From assembly GCF_030412785.1 (NCBI RefSeq), contig NZ_CP125295.1, positions 4,774,001 to 4,838,000 on the forward strand: 64,000 nt of DNA, given 5' to 3'. The first letter of the stretch is position 1. Every line of letters starts with the position of its first letter. A program made the translations under genes and the position numbers. This stretch comes from Paraburkholderia sabiae (GTDB lineage: Bacteria > Pseudomonadota > Gammaproteobacteria > Burkholderiales > Burkholderiaceae). Under the pieces are notes generated by a model. It saw only the letters and a list, made by a program, of their open reading frames with translations, had not been told where the DNA came from and ran no database searches. Positions 1-9,033 of this stretch are shown piece after piece.

Positions 1-1
1 C

Positions 2-484
2 GAATTTGTGCTGGACGCGACGCGCATCGCCGCACTCAAGGAAGAGACGGCGCGCGTGTCGTCGATGCTGGCCGACGTGTTCGTAGAAGAAGCGCACACG
101 GCGCACGCAACCCCGCACGCCGCCGAGCACGTTCGCACGCCGGAAGCCGTCAAGGAACAGCACGTGCTTGAGGTTCCAGCAGCAACGGCCACGCACGACG
201 AAGCGCAGCAAACGTCTGACGCAAACGCGGAAGCAAGCGACGAAGCAAACGAGCCGCTGCTGGGCCTCGACGACGCGCACTTGTCGTTCCTGCGTCTGCT
301 CGTCACGCGTGCGTCGTGGACGCGCGCCGAACTCGCCGACGCCGCGTCGCATCTCGAACTGATGCTCGACGGCGCGATCGAACAGGTGAACGAGGCGTCG
401 CTCGACCGTTGGGACGAGCCGCTCACGGACGGAGACGATCCCGTCGAAATCAATCAGGAAGTCGCACAAAGGTTGGCTGCATGA
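2..484 (+). CDS. TerB-C domain protein, C-terminal part (5' end outside window)
   Basis: The frame is open to the left edge, so only the last 160 codons are visible. The fragment begins with a segment of the type LDATRIAALKEETARVSSML and ends with a section containing LDDAHLSFLRLL, a LMLDGAIEQVNE stretch and DDPVEIN. Both resemble the TerB-C domain found at the C-terminus of TerB-N/TerB proteins. An acidic, Ala/Glu-rich low-complexity linker (about fragment residues 29-82) separates the two. The stop overlaps the next start as ATGA, showing translational coupling to the ATPase. TerB-C proteins are known as parts of tellurite/stress systems and of DNA-processing operons; here the neighbours favour the second role. 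The family call comes from remembered motifs, and the missing N-terminus prevents a full domain map. Confidence 0.72.
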   Translation, partial: EFVLDATRIAALKEETARVSSMLADVFVEEAHTAHATPHAAEHVRTPEAVKEQHVLEVPAATATHDEAQQTSDANAEASDEANEPLLGLDDAHLSFLRLLVTRASWTRAELADAASHLELMLDGAIEQVNEASLDRWDEPLTDGDDPVEINQEVAQRLAA

Positions 485-1791
485 CAACGATTCGCCCCAG
501 GGACCGCGACGCGGTCCTGCAATCCCTGCGTGCCGGCGTCGTGCCGCGCATCGGGCAACATCTGATCCAGGTCGGGCGCGCGCGCGAACTCGAAGCGCTG
601 CTGAAGGACATCGAGCGCGTCGCGGACGGCGGCTCGGCGTTTCGCATCGTCGTCGGCGAATATGGCGCGGGCAAGACGTTCTTCCTGAATCTCGTGCGCG
701 CAATCGCGCTCGAGAAAAAGCTCGTCACCATCCACGCGGATTTGAATCCCGACCGGCGCCTGCATGCGTCGGGCGGCCAGGCGCGTTCGCTGTACGCGGA
801 ACTCGTCAAGAACATGGCGACGCGTACCAAGCCCGAAGGCGGCGCGCTCGCGGGCGTGGTCGAGAAGTTCATCGGCCAGGCGAAGACGGAAGCGAAAGCG
901 ACAGGCCGCAGCAGCGACGAAGTGATCCGCGCGCAGCTCTCGCAACTGACGGAGATGGTCAACGGCTACGATTTCGCCGATGTGATTGCCGCTTATTGCA
1001 AGGGTTTCGAGGAAGGCAACGAGAAGCTCAAGAGCGACGCCGTGCGCTGGCTGCGCGGCGAGTTCTCGACGCGCACCGATGCGCGCCAGGCGCTCGGCGT
1101 GCGCACCATCGTCGACGACGCGAACATGTACGACCAGCTGAAAGTGCTCGGCCGATTCGTGCGGCTCGCAGGCTACAGCGGCCTGATGGTGTGCCTCGAC
1201 GAAATGGTGAACCTGTACAAGCTCGCCAATCTGCAGGCGCGCAACGCGAACTACGAGCAGATCCTGCGCATCCTGAACGACTCGCTGCAAGGCACGGCGG
1301 AAGGGCTCGGTTTCGTGCTCGGCGGCACGCCCGAGTTTCTGCTCGACACGCGACGTGGCCTCTACAGCTACGCGGCGCTGCAGTCGCGCCTCGCGGAAAA
1401 CGCGTTCGCGACCAACGGTCTCGTCGACTACAGCGGTCCCGTGATCCGTCTCGCCGCGCTCACGCCCGAAGACTTCTACGTGCTGCTCGACAAGCTGCGC
1501 CTCGTCTATGCATTCGGCGACGCGAGCAAGGCGCTCGTGCCCGAGGAAGCGATTCCCGCGTTCATGGCGCACTGCGCGACACGCCTCGGCGAAGCGTATT
1601 TCCGCACGCCGCGCACGACGATCACCGCGTTCATCAATTTTCTGGCGGTGCTGGAGCAGAACCCGTCGACGGACTGGCGCGAACTGATCGGCAGCATGGA
1701 TATCGAGCGCGACACGGGCGGCGCGGCCGACATCGTCAACGACGCCGCGTCCGACAGCGACGATGAGCTTGCCAGCTTCCGGCTCAACTGA
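481..1791 (+). CDS. BrxD-like P-loop ATPase (DUF2791 / BREX ATP-binding family)
   Basis: 436 aa. The start is ATG at 481 inside the ATGA overlap; the frame runs further upstream, but that part is antisense-like Arg-rich sequence overlapping the previous gene. Walker A is GEYGAGKT at residues 59-66. The Walker B acidic pair is D240-E241 in LMVCLDEMVNLYK. The segment after Walker A (HADLNPDRRLHASGGQARSL) is typical of the DUF2791 ATPases called BrxD in type 2 BREX. Members couple ATP hydrolysis to DNA-linked defence or repair with a partner helicase. The helicase gene overlaps its 3' end by 29 nt, so the two proteins probably act together. No PglZ, PglX or BrxC is visible, so this is not shown to be a BREX locus. 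Confidence 0.85.
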   Translation: MTTIRPRDRDAVLQSLRAGVVPRIGQHLIQVGRARELEALLKDIERVADGGSAFRIVVGEYGAGKTFFLNLVRAIALEKKLVTIHADLNPDRRLHASGGQARSLYAELVKNMATRTKPEGGALAGVVEKFIGQAKTEAKATGRSSDEVIRAQLSQLTEMVNGYDFADVIAAYCKGFEEGNEKLKSDAVRWLRGEFSTRTDARQALGVRTIVDDANMYDQLKVLGRFVRLAGYSGLMVCLDEMVNLYKLANLQARNANYEQILRILNDSLQGTAEGLGFVLGGTPEFLLDTRRGLYSYAALQSRLAENAFATNGLVDYSGPVIRLAALTPEDFYVLLDKLRLVYAFGDASKALVPEEAIPAFMAHCATRLGEAYFRTPRTTITAFINFLAVLEQNPSTDWRELIGSMDIERDTGGAADIVNDAASDSDDELASFRLN

Positions 1792-3997
1792 TTCGCGCAG
1801 CTTCGACCTGCTCGACGAGCGCATTCGCCGCTGGATCTGGCGCGAAGGCTGGACCGAGTTGCGCGATGCGCAGGAGCGGGCGGTGCCCGCGCTGATCGAT
1901 GCCGACCGCGACGTGATCATCGCGGCGGCGACGGCCGCGGGCAAAACGGAAGCGGCCTTTCTTCCCATTCTGTCGAACCTGCTGCGCGACGAACCGTGCA
2001 GTGGTTCCGTGCTGTACGTCAGTCCGCTGAAGGCGCTGATCAACGACCAATGGTCGCGTCTCGACAATCTCTGCGAGGCGCAGGAGATTCCCGTCACTGG
2101 CTGGCATGGCGATGTCTCGTCGGGACGCAAGCAGCGCTTCGTGAAAAAGCCGACGGGCGTGCTGCTGATCACGCCCGAATCGCTCGAAGCGATGTTCGTC
2201 ACGCGAGGAGCCTCGCTGGCCACGACGTTCGGCGCGCTGCGTTATGTGGTCGTCGATGAGTTGCATGCGTTCATCGGCTCGGAGCGCGGCATGCAGTTGC
2301 AGTCGCTGATGCAGCGCGTCGATCATGTGTGCGGGCGGCGCGTACCGCGCGTCGGCCTGTCGGCGACGCTCGGCGACATGCGGCTCGCCGCCGAATTTTT
2401 GCGTCCGAAAGGCGCGCAGGACGTGCAGATCGTCGAGTCGGGCAATACCGGACAGGAACTGAAGATCCTGATCAAAGGCTATGTCGAGAAGCCGCCGCGC
2501 ATCCAGTTCGAACCGGGCATCGAGAATCCCGGTCTCGAAGACGTCGTGCCCGCCAGCACGGTCGAAGTCGCGAATCACATGTACAAGGTGCTGCGCGGCT
2601 CGAACAATCTGATCTTTCCGAACAGCCGCCGGCAGGTCGAGCTCTACGCCGATCTATTGCGCCGCGCATGCGAGCGCGACGGTTATCCGAACGAGTTCTG
2701 GCCGCATCACGGCAGTCTGTCGAAGGAATTGCGCGAGCAGACGGAACAGGCGCTGAAGAAGGGCGACCGGCCCGCGAGCGCCGTCTGCACGACGACGCTC
2801 GAACTCGGCATCGACATCGGCGCAGTGAAGAGTGTGGTGCAGGTGGGCGCGCCGCCGTCGGTGGCGAGCTTGCGGCAGCGGCTCGGGCGCTCGGGACGGC
2901 GCAAGGGCGAAGCGGCGATTCTGCGCAGCTATTGCGTCGAAGCGGAATTGCACAGTGGCTCCGATCTGTCGGACCGGCTGCGCGAGAGCCTCGTGCAATC
3001 GGTGGCGATGGTGAATCTGCTGCTGCGCGGCTGGTTCGAGCCGCCGCGCGCTGGCGGCATGCATCCGTCGACGCTCGTGCAACAGATTCTGTCGATCATC
3101 GCCGAGCGCGGCGGTGCGCGAGCAAACGAACTGTGGGACACGCTCGTCGTGCAAGGCCCGTTCGGCGCGATCGACAAGCCGACCTTCGCGGCCATTTTGC
3201 GCAGCCTGGGTTCGAAAGATCTGATCGTGCAGGAAGCAAGCGGCTTGCTGCTGCACGGCGTGGCGGGCGAGCGGCTGGTCAATCACTACGAGTTCTACGC
3301 ATCGTTTTCGACCGACGACGAATTCCGCATCGTCGCGGGCGCGAAGGTGCTCGGCTCGGTGCCTGTGTCGCGGCCGCTGGCGCCGGGGCAGGGACTCGTG
3401 TTCGGCGGTCAGCGCTGGCGTGTGCAGGAAGTCGACGCGCCGCGCAAGACCGTCTACGTGAAGCCCGACCAGGGCGGCGTGCCGCCCGTGTTCGACGGCG
3501 GCGGCTCGCTCGTGCACGACGAGGTGCGGCGCGAGATGTTCAACGTGCTGAAGGACGGCGCGCCCGTCGTGTTCCTCGATTCGACGGGGCGCGAACTGCT
3601 CGAAGAGGCGCGCCGCTATTTCGCGTCGAACGAACTGGCCACGCGCTCCGTGTTCACGCATGGCGGCAACACCGTGCTCGCGACATGGTCCGGCGACTGG
3701 ATCAACGATGCCCTCGTCGTGCTGCTGCGCGCCGAAGGCCTCGATGCATGGAACCAGGGACCAACGGTGAGCGTGCGCATCCACGGCGCCGATTCGATGA
3801 AGGACGCGCTGCAACGGATCGCCGCGCTGACGCCGTCGCAGACCACGGATGCGTTGCGCGCGATCGGCAACATCGACAACGAAAAGTGGGACTCGACCTT
3901 GCCCGACGACGTGAAGCGCAGCGCGTACGCGTCGCTGCGGCTCGACATGCCGGGCGCGCAGGCGCTGGCGCGTCGGCTGGCGGCTGCGTGTGAGTGA
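1763..3997 (+). CDS. Lhr/BrxHI-like superfamily II DEAD/DEAH helicase
   Basis: 744 aa. Motif I is ATAAGKT around residues 56-62. Motif II is DELH at 165-168 and motif III is the SAT in LSATLGDM. Motif VI, QRLGRSGRRKG, starts near residue 372, so both RecA-like lobes are complete. A C-terminal region of about 320 residues follows, with a winged-helix-like part and an Lhr-type extension. This arrangement fits Lhr-family helicases, including BrxHI. The gene starts inside the ATPase gene (29-nt overlap) and is the last of the operon. It presumably unwinds or remodels DNA for the TerB-C/ATPase complex; the substrate is unknown. The subfamily is less certain than the helicase call. Confidence 0.88.
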   Translation: MSLPASGSTDSRSFDLLDERIRRWIWREGWTELRDAQERAVPALIDADRDVIIAAATAAGKTEAAFLPILSNLLRDEPCSGSVLYVSPLKALINDQWSRLDNLCEAQEIPVTGWHGDVSSGRKQRFVKKPTGVLLITPESLEAMFVTRGASLATTFGALRYVVVDELHAFIGSERGMQLQSLMQRVDHVCGRRVPRVGLSATLGDMRLAAEFLRPKGAQDVQIVESGNTGQELKILIKGYVEKPPRIQFEPGIENPGLEDVVPASTVEVANHMYKVLRGSNNLIFPNSRRQVELYADLLRRACERDGYPNEFWPHHGSLSKELREQTEQALKKGDRPASAVCTTTLELGIDIGAVKSVVQVGAPPSVASLRQRLGRSGRRKGEAAILRSYCVEAELHSGSDLSDRLRESLVQSVAMVNLLLRGWFEPPRAGGMHPSTLVQQILSIIAERGGARANELWDTLVVQGPFGAIDKPTFAAILRSLGSKDLIVQEASGLLLHGVAGERLVNHYEFYASFSTDDEFRIVAGAKVLGSVPVSRPLAPGQGLVFGGQRWRVQEVDAPRKTVYVKPDQGGVPPVFDGGGSLVHDEVRREMFNVLKDGAPVVFLDSTGRELLEEARRYFASNELATRSVFTHGGNTVLATWSGDWINDALVVLLRAEGLDAWNQGPTVSVRIHGADSMKDALQRIAALTPSQTTDALRAIGNIDNEKWDSTLPDDVKRSAYASLRLDMPGAQALARRLAAACE

Positions 3998-4169
3998 TCC
4001 GCGCCGCTCAAAATCCATCACAGCCGGATCAAAGCGTGTACATCCAAGTGCGCGCGCGCCAATTAAGCGGTAGCATACATTTCTTTGCGCATCGACTGTC
4101 TCGCGAAAACCGCGCTGTTTCCGCGAACGGTCGACACCCCCGGCGCAGCACACATAAGACCGTTTCCCC

Positions 4170-5681
4170 ATGTCGAACCATCCCCAGACGAAGCGTCATC
4201 TCGTCATCGCGGCCGTGATGGCGTCGATGGCGATGGTGGCTATCGAGGCCACCATCGTCTCGACGGCCATGCCGCAAATCGTCACGCAACTCGGCGGCCT
4301 GCGCCTTTACAGCTGGGTGTTCTCGTCGTTCCTGCTCGCGCAGACGGCGATGACCGTCGTGTTCGGCAAACTCGCCGATCTGTTCGGCCGCAAGCCGACC
4401 GTGCTGGTCGGCATCGCCATTTTCCTGATCGGCTCGATCGGCGCGGGTTTCGCGTGGTCGATGCCCGCGATGATCGTGTTCCGGCTGATCCAGGGCATGG
4501 GCGCGGGCGCGATCCAGCCCGTCACGCTGACCATCGTCGCCGACCTGTATCCGGCGCGCGAGCGCGGCAAGATTCAGGGCTATCTGGCGAGCGTCTGGGC
4601 GATCTCGGCCGTGATCGGTCCGATGGCGGGCGGTCTGCTGATCCGCGATCTGTCGTGGTCGTGGATCTTCTGGATCAACGTACCCATCGGTTTTCTGGCC
4701 GCGTTTTTCTTCATCTCGTTCCTGCATGAAGAGAAGCGTCACCAGCGTCCGTCGATCGACATCATGGGCGCAGTGCTGTTCACCATCGCGATCGGTGCGC
4801 TGATGATGGCGCTCACCGACGCCGGCTCGGAAAACAACGGCCGCGCGCTGTTCGAAGTGGCGCTGTGTGTCGTCGTAGGCGTGCTGTTCGTGTGGCACGA
4901 GCGGCGCGTGGCGGAGCCGATGATCTCGTTCGCGCTGTGGAGCCAGCGGCCCATCGCCGCGTGCAATGCGGCGACCGTGATGTCCGGCATGGCGCTGATG
5001 GGTCTCACCACGTTCCTGCCGATGTATGTGCAGGGCGTGCTGCATCAATCGCCTGTGGTTGCGGGGCTTGCGCTGACGATGGTGATGCTCGGCTGGCCGT
5101 CGGGCGCGACCTTCACCGCGAAGTCGTTTCATCGGCTCGGGCTGCGGCGCCTGATGGTCGCGGGCAGTTTCTTCCTGCCGCTCGGCGCTATCGCGTTCGC
5201 GCTGCTGCAGCCGAACGGCTCGCCCGTCACGGCGGGTGTCGGGTCGCTCGTGATGGGACTCGGCATGGGGATCGTCAGCGTCAGTTCGCTGATCCTGATT
5301 CAGGAAATCGTGCAGCCGTTGCAACGCGGTTCGGCCACGGCGTCGAACCTGTTTTCACGCAACCTGGGCAGCACGCTCGGCGCGGCGATTTTCGGCGCGG
5401 TGCTGAACTTCGGCCTGAGTCACTTCAAGGGTATGTCGATCACGTCCGACCAGTTGCGTTCGCTGCTCGATGCGACGCCGGGTGCGGCTCAGACCGCCCA
5501 GGCCGCGCTGTCGGCCAACGACATGGTGCGCGCGGCGCTCCATCATTCGCTGCATCTGACCTTCCTGTCGATCTTCGTGATCTGCGTTGGGGCGGTGCTG
5601 TCGGTGATGATGGTGCCGCACATCAAGATCGGCGAACAGCGCGAAAAGACATCGGCGGCTGCACATCTCACCGAGATGTGA
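4170..5681 (+). CDS. MFS exporter, DHA2 (14-TM drug:H+ antiporter) family
   Basis: 503 aa, the usual size for 14-helix DHA2 transporters. The first helix carries EATIVSTAMPQI and is followed by the loop GKLADLFGRKPTV between helices 2 and 3, the standard MFS motif A. The segment GMGAGAIQPVTLTIVADL matches the conserved helix-5 region of the family. The protein should sit in the inner membrane and export organic substrates by proton exchange; the substrate cannot be read from sequence. A 172-nt gap separates it from the helicase operon, so it probably has its own promoter. Its 3' end faces the convergent LysR gene 24 nt away. No partner membrane-fusion protein is present. Confidence 0.9.
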   Translation: MSNHPQTKRHLVIAAVMASMAMVAIEATIVSTAMPQIVTQLGGLRLYSWVFSSFLLAQTAMTVVFGKLADLFGRKPTVLVGIAIFLIGSIGAGFAWSMPAMIVFRLIQGMGAGAIQPVTLTIVADLYPARERGKIQGYLASVWAISAVIGPMAGGLLIRDLSWSWIFWINVPIGFLAAFFFISFLHEEKRHQRPSIDIMGAVLFTIAIGALMMALTDAGSENNGRALFEVALCVVVGVLFVWHERRVAEPMISFALWSQRPIAACNAATVMSGMALMGLTTFLPMYVQGVLHQSPVVAGLALTMVMLGWPSGATFTAKSFHRLGLRRLMVAGSFFLPLGAIAFALLQPNGSPVTAGVGSLVMGLGMGIVSVSSLILIQEIVQPLQRGSATASNLFSRNLGSTLGAAIFGAVLNFGLSHFKGMSITSDQLRSLLDATPGAAQTAQAALSANDMVRAALHHSLHLTFLSIFVICVGAVLSVMMVPHIKIGEQREKTSAAAHLTEM

Positions 5682-5705
5682 TTCGTTTCCAGGGCGAGGG
5701 CGCTT

Positions 5706-6599
5706 TTACGGCGCTTCGCCCGATGCATCCCCGCCTTCGGCCACTTCCTTTGCAATCCACAAGCTGAACGCGCGCATCGCGGGCGACGCCGGTTTCGCCT
5801 TCTGCCACGTGAGCCAGTAACTGCCCGCGTGCACGTCGATATCGAACGGACGCGCAAGGCGTCCCATCGACAGATCGCGTTCGAACATCGACGCCGGTGC
5901 GAGCGCGACGCCCGCGCCTTGCATCGCCGCTTCCACCATCAGCCGCGACGAATCGAACACGGGCCCGCGCACGGGACGCGGCGCGAGACCCGCTGCCGCG
6001 AACCAGCTCGCCCAGTCGTCGGCGCGATACGAGCGCAGCAGCTTTTCGCTGGCGAGATCGGCGGGCGTATGCAGCCGTTGCGCGATCTCCGGCGTGCACA
6101 GCACCGACAGCGGCGCGTCGAACAGCTTCGATGCGCGTGAACCGGGCCACGTGCCGTCGCCGAAACGGATCGCGAAGTCGAGACCTTCGGCGGCGAGATC
6201 GACGAGATTGTTGTTCGTCATCAGACGCAACTCGACGAACGGATGCGCGTCGTGAAAGGCTTTCAAACGCGGCATCAGCCAGCCCACTGCGAACGTGCCG
6301 ACGGCGCCGACCGTCAGCACCTCATGAAAATGCCCGCCTTCAAATTGCCGCAGCACGGCTTCGATGCGATCGAACGCGTCGCTGAGCACGGGACGCAACG
6401 CGAGTCCTTCATCCGTGATCGCGAGTCCACGCGGCAGACGCTTGAAGAGCGTCGCGCCGAGGCGTTCTTCGAGCGTCCGCACCTGCTGGCTCACGGCCGC
6501 CTGCGTGACGTTCAGTTCGAGCGCGGCGCGCGTGAAGCTCAGATGCCGGGCCGACGATTCGAACGCGCGCAGCGCGTTCAGAGGCAGATACGGTCGCAT
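5706..6599 (-). CDS. LysR-family regulator of the GcvA/AmpR type
   Basis: 297 aa. The N-terminal helix-turn-helix (about residues 5-65) begins PLNALRAFESSARHLSFTRAALELNVTQAAVSQQVRTLE, in pieces typical of AmpR and GcvA. A substrate-binding domain fills the rest. The gene is divergent from a class C beta-lactamase homologue across a 97-bp gap, the arrangement of ampR-ampC, so it most likely controls that gene in response to cell-wall fragments or a related signal. That regulatory link is inferred from position and family. I could not identify a convincing AmpR box by eye in the gap. Expected product is a cytoplasmic, probably dimeric or tetrameric DNA-binding protein. Confidence 0.88.
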   Translation of the reverse strand: MRPYLPLNALRAFESSARHLSFTRAALELNVTQAAVSQQVRTLEERLGATLFKRLPRGLAITDEGLALRPVLSDAFDRIEAVLRQFEGGHFHEVLTVGAVGTFAVGWLMPRLKAFHDAHPFVELRLMTNNNLVDLAAEGLDFAIRFGDGTWPGSRASKLFDAPLSVLCTPEIAQRLHTPADLASEKLLRSYRADDWASWFAAAGLAPRPVRGPVFDSSRLMVEAAMQGAGVALAPASMFERDLSMGRLARPFDIDVHAGSYWLTWQKAKPASPAMRAFSLWIAKEVAEGGDASGEAP

Positions 6600-6696
6600 G
6601 TTCGAGTCATAAGATTTTCTGGGGCATCGGGCAATTTATCATCGTTTGTCAGTCGACTGCGAAAACGCGATAGTGGCGGCACTTCAAGGAGAAGCA
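6600..6696. promoter_or_regulatory. Divergent promoter region between ampR-like and ampC-like genes
   Basis: A 97-bp gap between two divergent starts. It must hold both promoters, and by family custom a LysR binding site. An AAGGAG ribosome-binding site at 6686-6691 decides the downstream start at 6697. No clear palindromic T-N11-A box was recognised. Confidence 0.45.
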
Positions 6697-7896
6697 ATGG
6701 TCACGAGGCGGAAGTTCACATTCACGATGATCGGTGGTGGGTTAGCTGGTGTTGCGGCTCAGGCGTTCGGCGCCGGTGCGGCTGCGTCCGCGCAACGGCG
6801 CGGGATGCACGCGGGCGCTCGCGTCAAACAGGCCGTCGACGCAGCGATCCAGCCGATGATGGCCAAAAACGGCATTCCCGGTGTAGCAGTCGGTGTGATC
6901 GTCGACGGGCGGGCGCAGGTGTTCAACTATGGCGTTGCATCGACGCAATCTCATGAACCCGTCACCGACGACACACTGTTCGAACTTGGCTCCGTGAGCA
7001 AGACGTTCACGGCGACGTTGACGGAGTGGGCGCAGGTCGATGGGCAGTTATCGTTGAGCGATGAAGTCGGCAAATATCTGCCGGAGCTGCACGGCACACC
7101 GTTCGGGCAACTTGGCCTGCTGAATCTCGGCACGCACACGCCGGGCGTGCTGCCGCTTCAGGTGCCCGACGAAATCCACAACGACGCGCAACTGATGCGC
7201 TACTTCAAGGCATGGCGTCCGACGTATGCGCCCGGCACGGTCCGCACGTACACGAATCCGGGCATCGGCACGCTTGGCCTGATCGCGGCGAAGAGCATGG
7301 GGCAGGACTTCACGGCGCTGATCGAGCAGCGGCTCTTTCCGGCGCTTGGGCTGAGAAACAGCTTCATCGACGTCCCCGTTGGCAGGGCGGCTGATTACGC
7401 ACAGGGCTATACGAAGGACGGCAAGCCGATCCGCATGGCGGGCGGCGTGCTCGCGGCACAGGCGTATGGCGTGAAATCGACGGCGGCCGACATGCTGCGC
7501 TTCATCGAAGCCAACATGAAGCTCGTCACGGTCGACAGCCAGTTGCAACGCGCGATCACGCAGACGCATACAGGCTATTTCCAGGCCGGTCCGATGACGC
7601 AGGATCTGATCTGGGAGCAATACCCGTATCCCGTCAAGTTGAGCGCGCTGCTGGAAGGCAACGGCTCGGCGATGGCGCTCGACGCGACGCCCGTCAAGGC
7701 AATCGTGCCCCCCGAAGCGCCGAAGGACGACGTCTGGATCAACAAGACGGGCTCGACCAACGGCTTTGGTTCGTACGTCGCATTCGTGCCGTCGCGGCGC
7801 ATCGGCATCGTGATTCTCGGCAACCGGAATTTTCCGATTGCGGATCGGGTTGCCGCCGCGCACGGCATTCTGGAATCGCTGGATCGCGGCGGTTAG
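6697..7896 (+). CDS. Class C (AmpC-like) beta-lactamase family serine hydrolase
   Basis: 399 aa from ATG 6697, chosen because AAGGAG lies 5 nt upstream; the longer reading from 6646 has no such site. All three catalytic motifs of class C enzymes are present: SVSK with Ser99 and Lys102, Y185-T-N187 as the YxN motif, and K350-T-G352 in NKTGSTNGFG. The C-terminal GNRNFPI fits the family. The N-terminus TRRKFTF followed by a hydrophobic stretch looks like a twin-arginine signal, so Tat export to the periplasm is likely. Family members hydrolyse beta-lactams by acylation of the serine. The divergent AmpR-type regulator supports this role, though actual beta-lactamase activity is inferred. Confidence 0.88.
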   Translation: MVTRRKFTFTMIGGGLAGVAAQAFGAGAAASAQRRGMHAGARVKQAVDAAIQPMMAKNGIPGVAVGVIVDGRAQVFNYGVASTQSHEPVTDDTLFELGSVSKTFTATLTEWAQVDGQLSLSDEVGKYLPELHGTPFGQLGLLNLGTHTPGVLPLQVPDEIHNDAQLMRYFKAWRPTYAPGTVRTYTNPGIGTLGLIAAKSMGQDFTALIEQRLFPALGLRNSFIDVPVGRAADYAQGYTKDGKPIRMAGGVLAAQAYGVKSTAADMLRFIEANMKLVTVDSQLQRAITQTHTGYFQAGPMTQDLIWEQYPYPVKLSALLEGNGSAMALDATPVKAIVPPEAPKDDVWINKTGSTNGFGSYVAFVPSRRIGIVILGNRNFPIADRVAAAHGILESLDRGG

Positions 7897-7909
7897 TGAA
7901 GCGCGAGCG

Positions 7910-9025
7910 CTATCGTGAGCAGGCCGTATCGATAGCGCTCAGCATCTTGCCGAAGAATGCGTCCGCGTATTGGGAATCGAGCCAGCGCACGATCAGCGCG
8001 ATGCGTCGCTCCGGCTCGATCCACATGAACGAACTGCCCGCGCCGACGCCGAAGTAGCTCGATTCCGGCACGCTGGGAAACACGCGCCGCGCTGTGTTGA
8101 GCCACACGAGATAGCCGTAGTACGGCGCGAGCGCGCAGGGCGTTTGCATCCGCGCGATCCATTCGGCTGAGATCACGCGGCGGCCGCTGTTGGCACCACC
8201 AACAAGCCCTTTATCAAGCAGCATCTGCGCGACCTTCAGCTGATCGTTCGCGCTCACCGACATCCCGCCGCCCCAGTGCGAGCCGCCTGGCACCGACTGC
8301 ACGCGCTTGCCGCCGACTTCGAGCCACGCATCGTCATAGCCGACCCACTGCCAGTTTTCGCTCGCGCCGACGGGCCGCATGATGGCTTCGCGAAACACCT
8401 CGGGCAATGGCTTGCCGAACAGATGCAGCAGCGCCAGCGACAGCTGGTTGATGCGCACGTCGTTGTATTCCCAATACGTGCCGGGTTGCTGCAGCGGACG
8501 CAGGTCGCCCTTTTTGCCGCTGGGCGGATCACCGAACGTCACCGCGCGATAGTGATCGGCCTGATCCGACAGACCGAAGCACTTGCCTTGCCATTCGCTC
8601 GTCTGCTGCAACAGCTGCGTCCACGTGATGGACGCGTTGTGCGCATCGTCGAAGCCGATGCCCGGCACGCGCACGCGTACGGGCTCGTCGGGATCGGGCA
8701 GCAGGCCGCGATCGTGCGCGACGCCCGCCAGCAGCGCGAGGTACGTCTTCGCGATGCTGAACGTCAGGTCGGCGCGATCCGGCTCGCCCCATGTCGCGAG
8801 CAGCCTTCCGTCGACGGCCACGGCACCCGACACCGGCCCGCGGTCATGAATCGGCCCGAGCAGCCGATTCCACGGCGGCGGATCGTTCACATGCACGCCG
8901 AACTTGCCATCGGCGTTACGGTCCCACGGCGATTCGTGATCGATCGAAAACTGGATCGCGCCTCTCACTTCCTGCGGCACATCGGCTTGCATACGTGCGG
9001 GTTCCTCGTGATTCATTCGACTCAT
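7910..9025 (-). CDS. Serine hydrolase, beta-lactamase/penicillin-binding-protein fold
   Basis: About 371 aa. It has the nucleophile motif SIAK (Ser90, Lys93) and a YNDVRIN segment near residue 187, as in class C-like esterases and peptidases. It lacks a recognisable KTG box and a signal peptide, so it is probably a cytoplasmic esterase or peptidase rather than a beta-lactamase. Three candidate starts lie close together (9025, 9016, 8992); 9025 leaves an 8-nt gap to the upstream transporter stop and is preferred, but no ribosome-binding site decides it. It is the last gene of an M20 peptidase-transporter-hydrolase operon, which suggests processing of an imported amide or ester. Substrate unknown. 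Confidence 0.82.
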   Translation of the reverse strand: MSRMNHEEPARMQADVPQEVRGAIQFSIDHESPWDRNADGKFGVHVNDPPPWNRLLGPIHDRGPVSGAVAVDGRLLATWGEPDRADLTFSIAKTYLALLAGVAHDRGLLPDPDEPVRVRVPGIGFDDAHNASITWTQLLQQTSEWQGKCFGLSDQADHYRAVTFGDPPSGKKGDLRPLQQPGTYWEYNDVRINQLSLALLHLFGKPLPEVFREAIMRPVGASENWQWVGYDDAWLEVGGKRVQSVPGGSHWGGGMSVSANDQLKVAQMLLDKGLVGGANSGRRVISAEWIARMQTPCALAPYYGYLVWLNTARRVFPSVPESSYFGVGAGSSFMWIEPERRIALIVRWLDSQYADAFFGKMLSAIDTACSR

Positions 9026-9033
9026 TGCACCAT

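Noticed and set aside
454..2223. Long minus-strand open frame opposite the BrxD-like and helicase genes
   Set aside because: It is rich in Arg, Ala and His with no recognisable domain, and it is fully explained as the antisense shadow of two well-supported genes with motifs.
1..3997. A complete BREX system
   Set aside because: Only the BrxD/BrxHI-like pair is present; BrxC/PglY, PglX, PglZ and BrxA/B are not in the window, and TerB-C is not a BREX core part.
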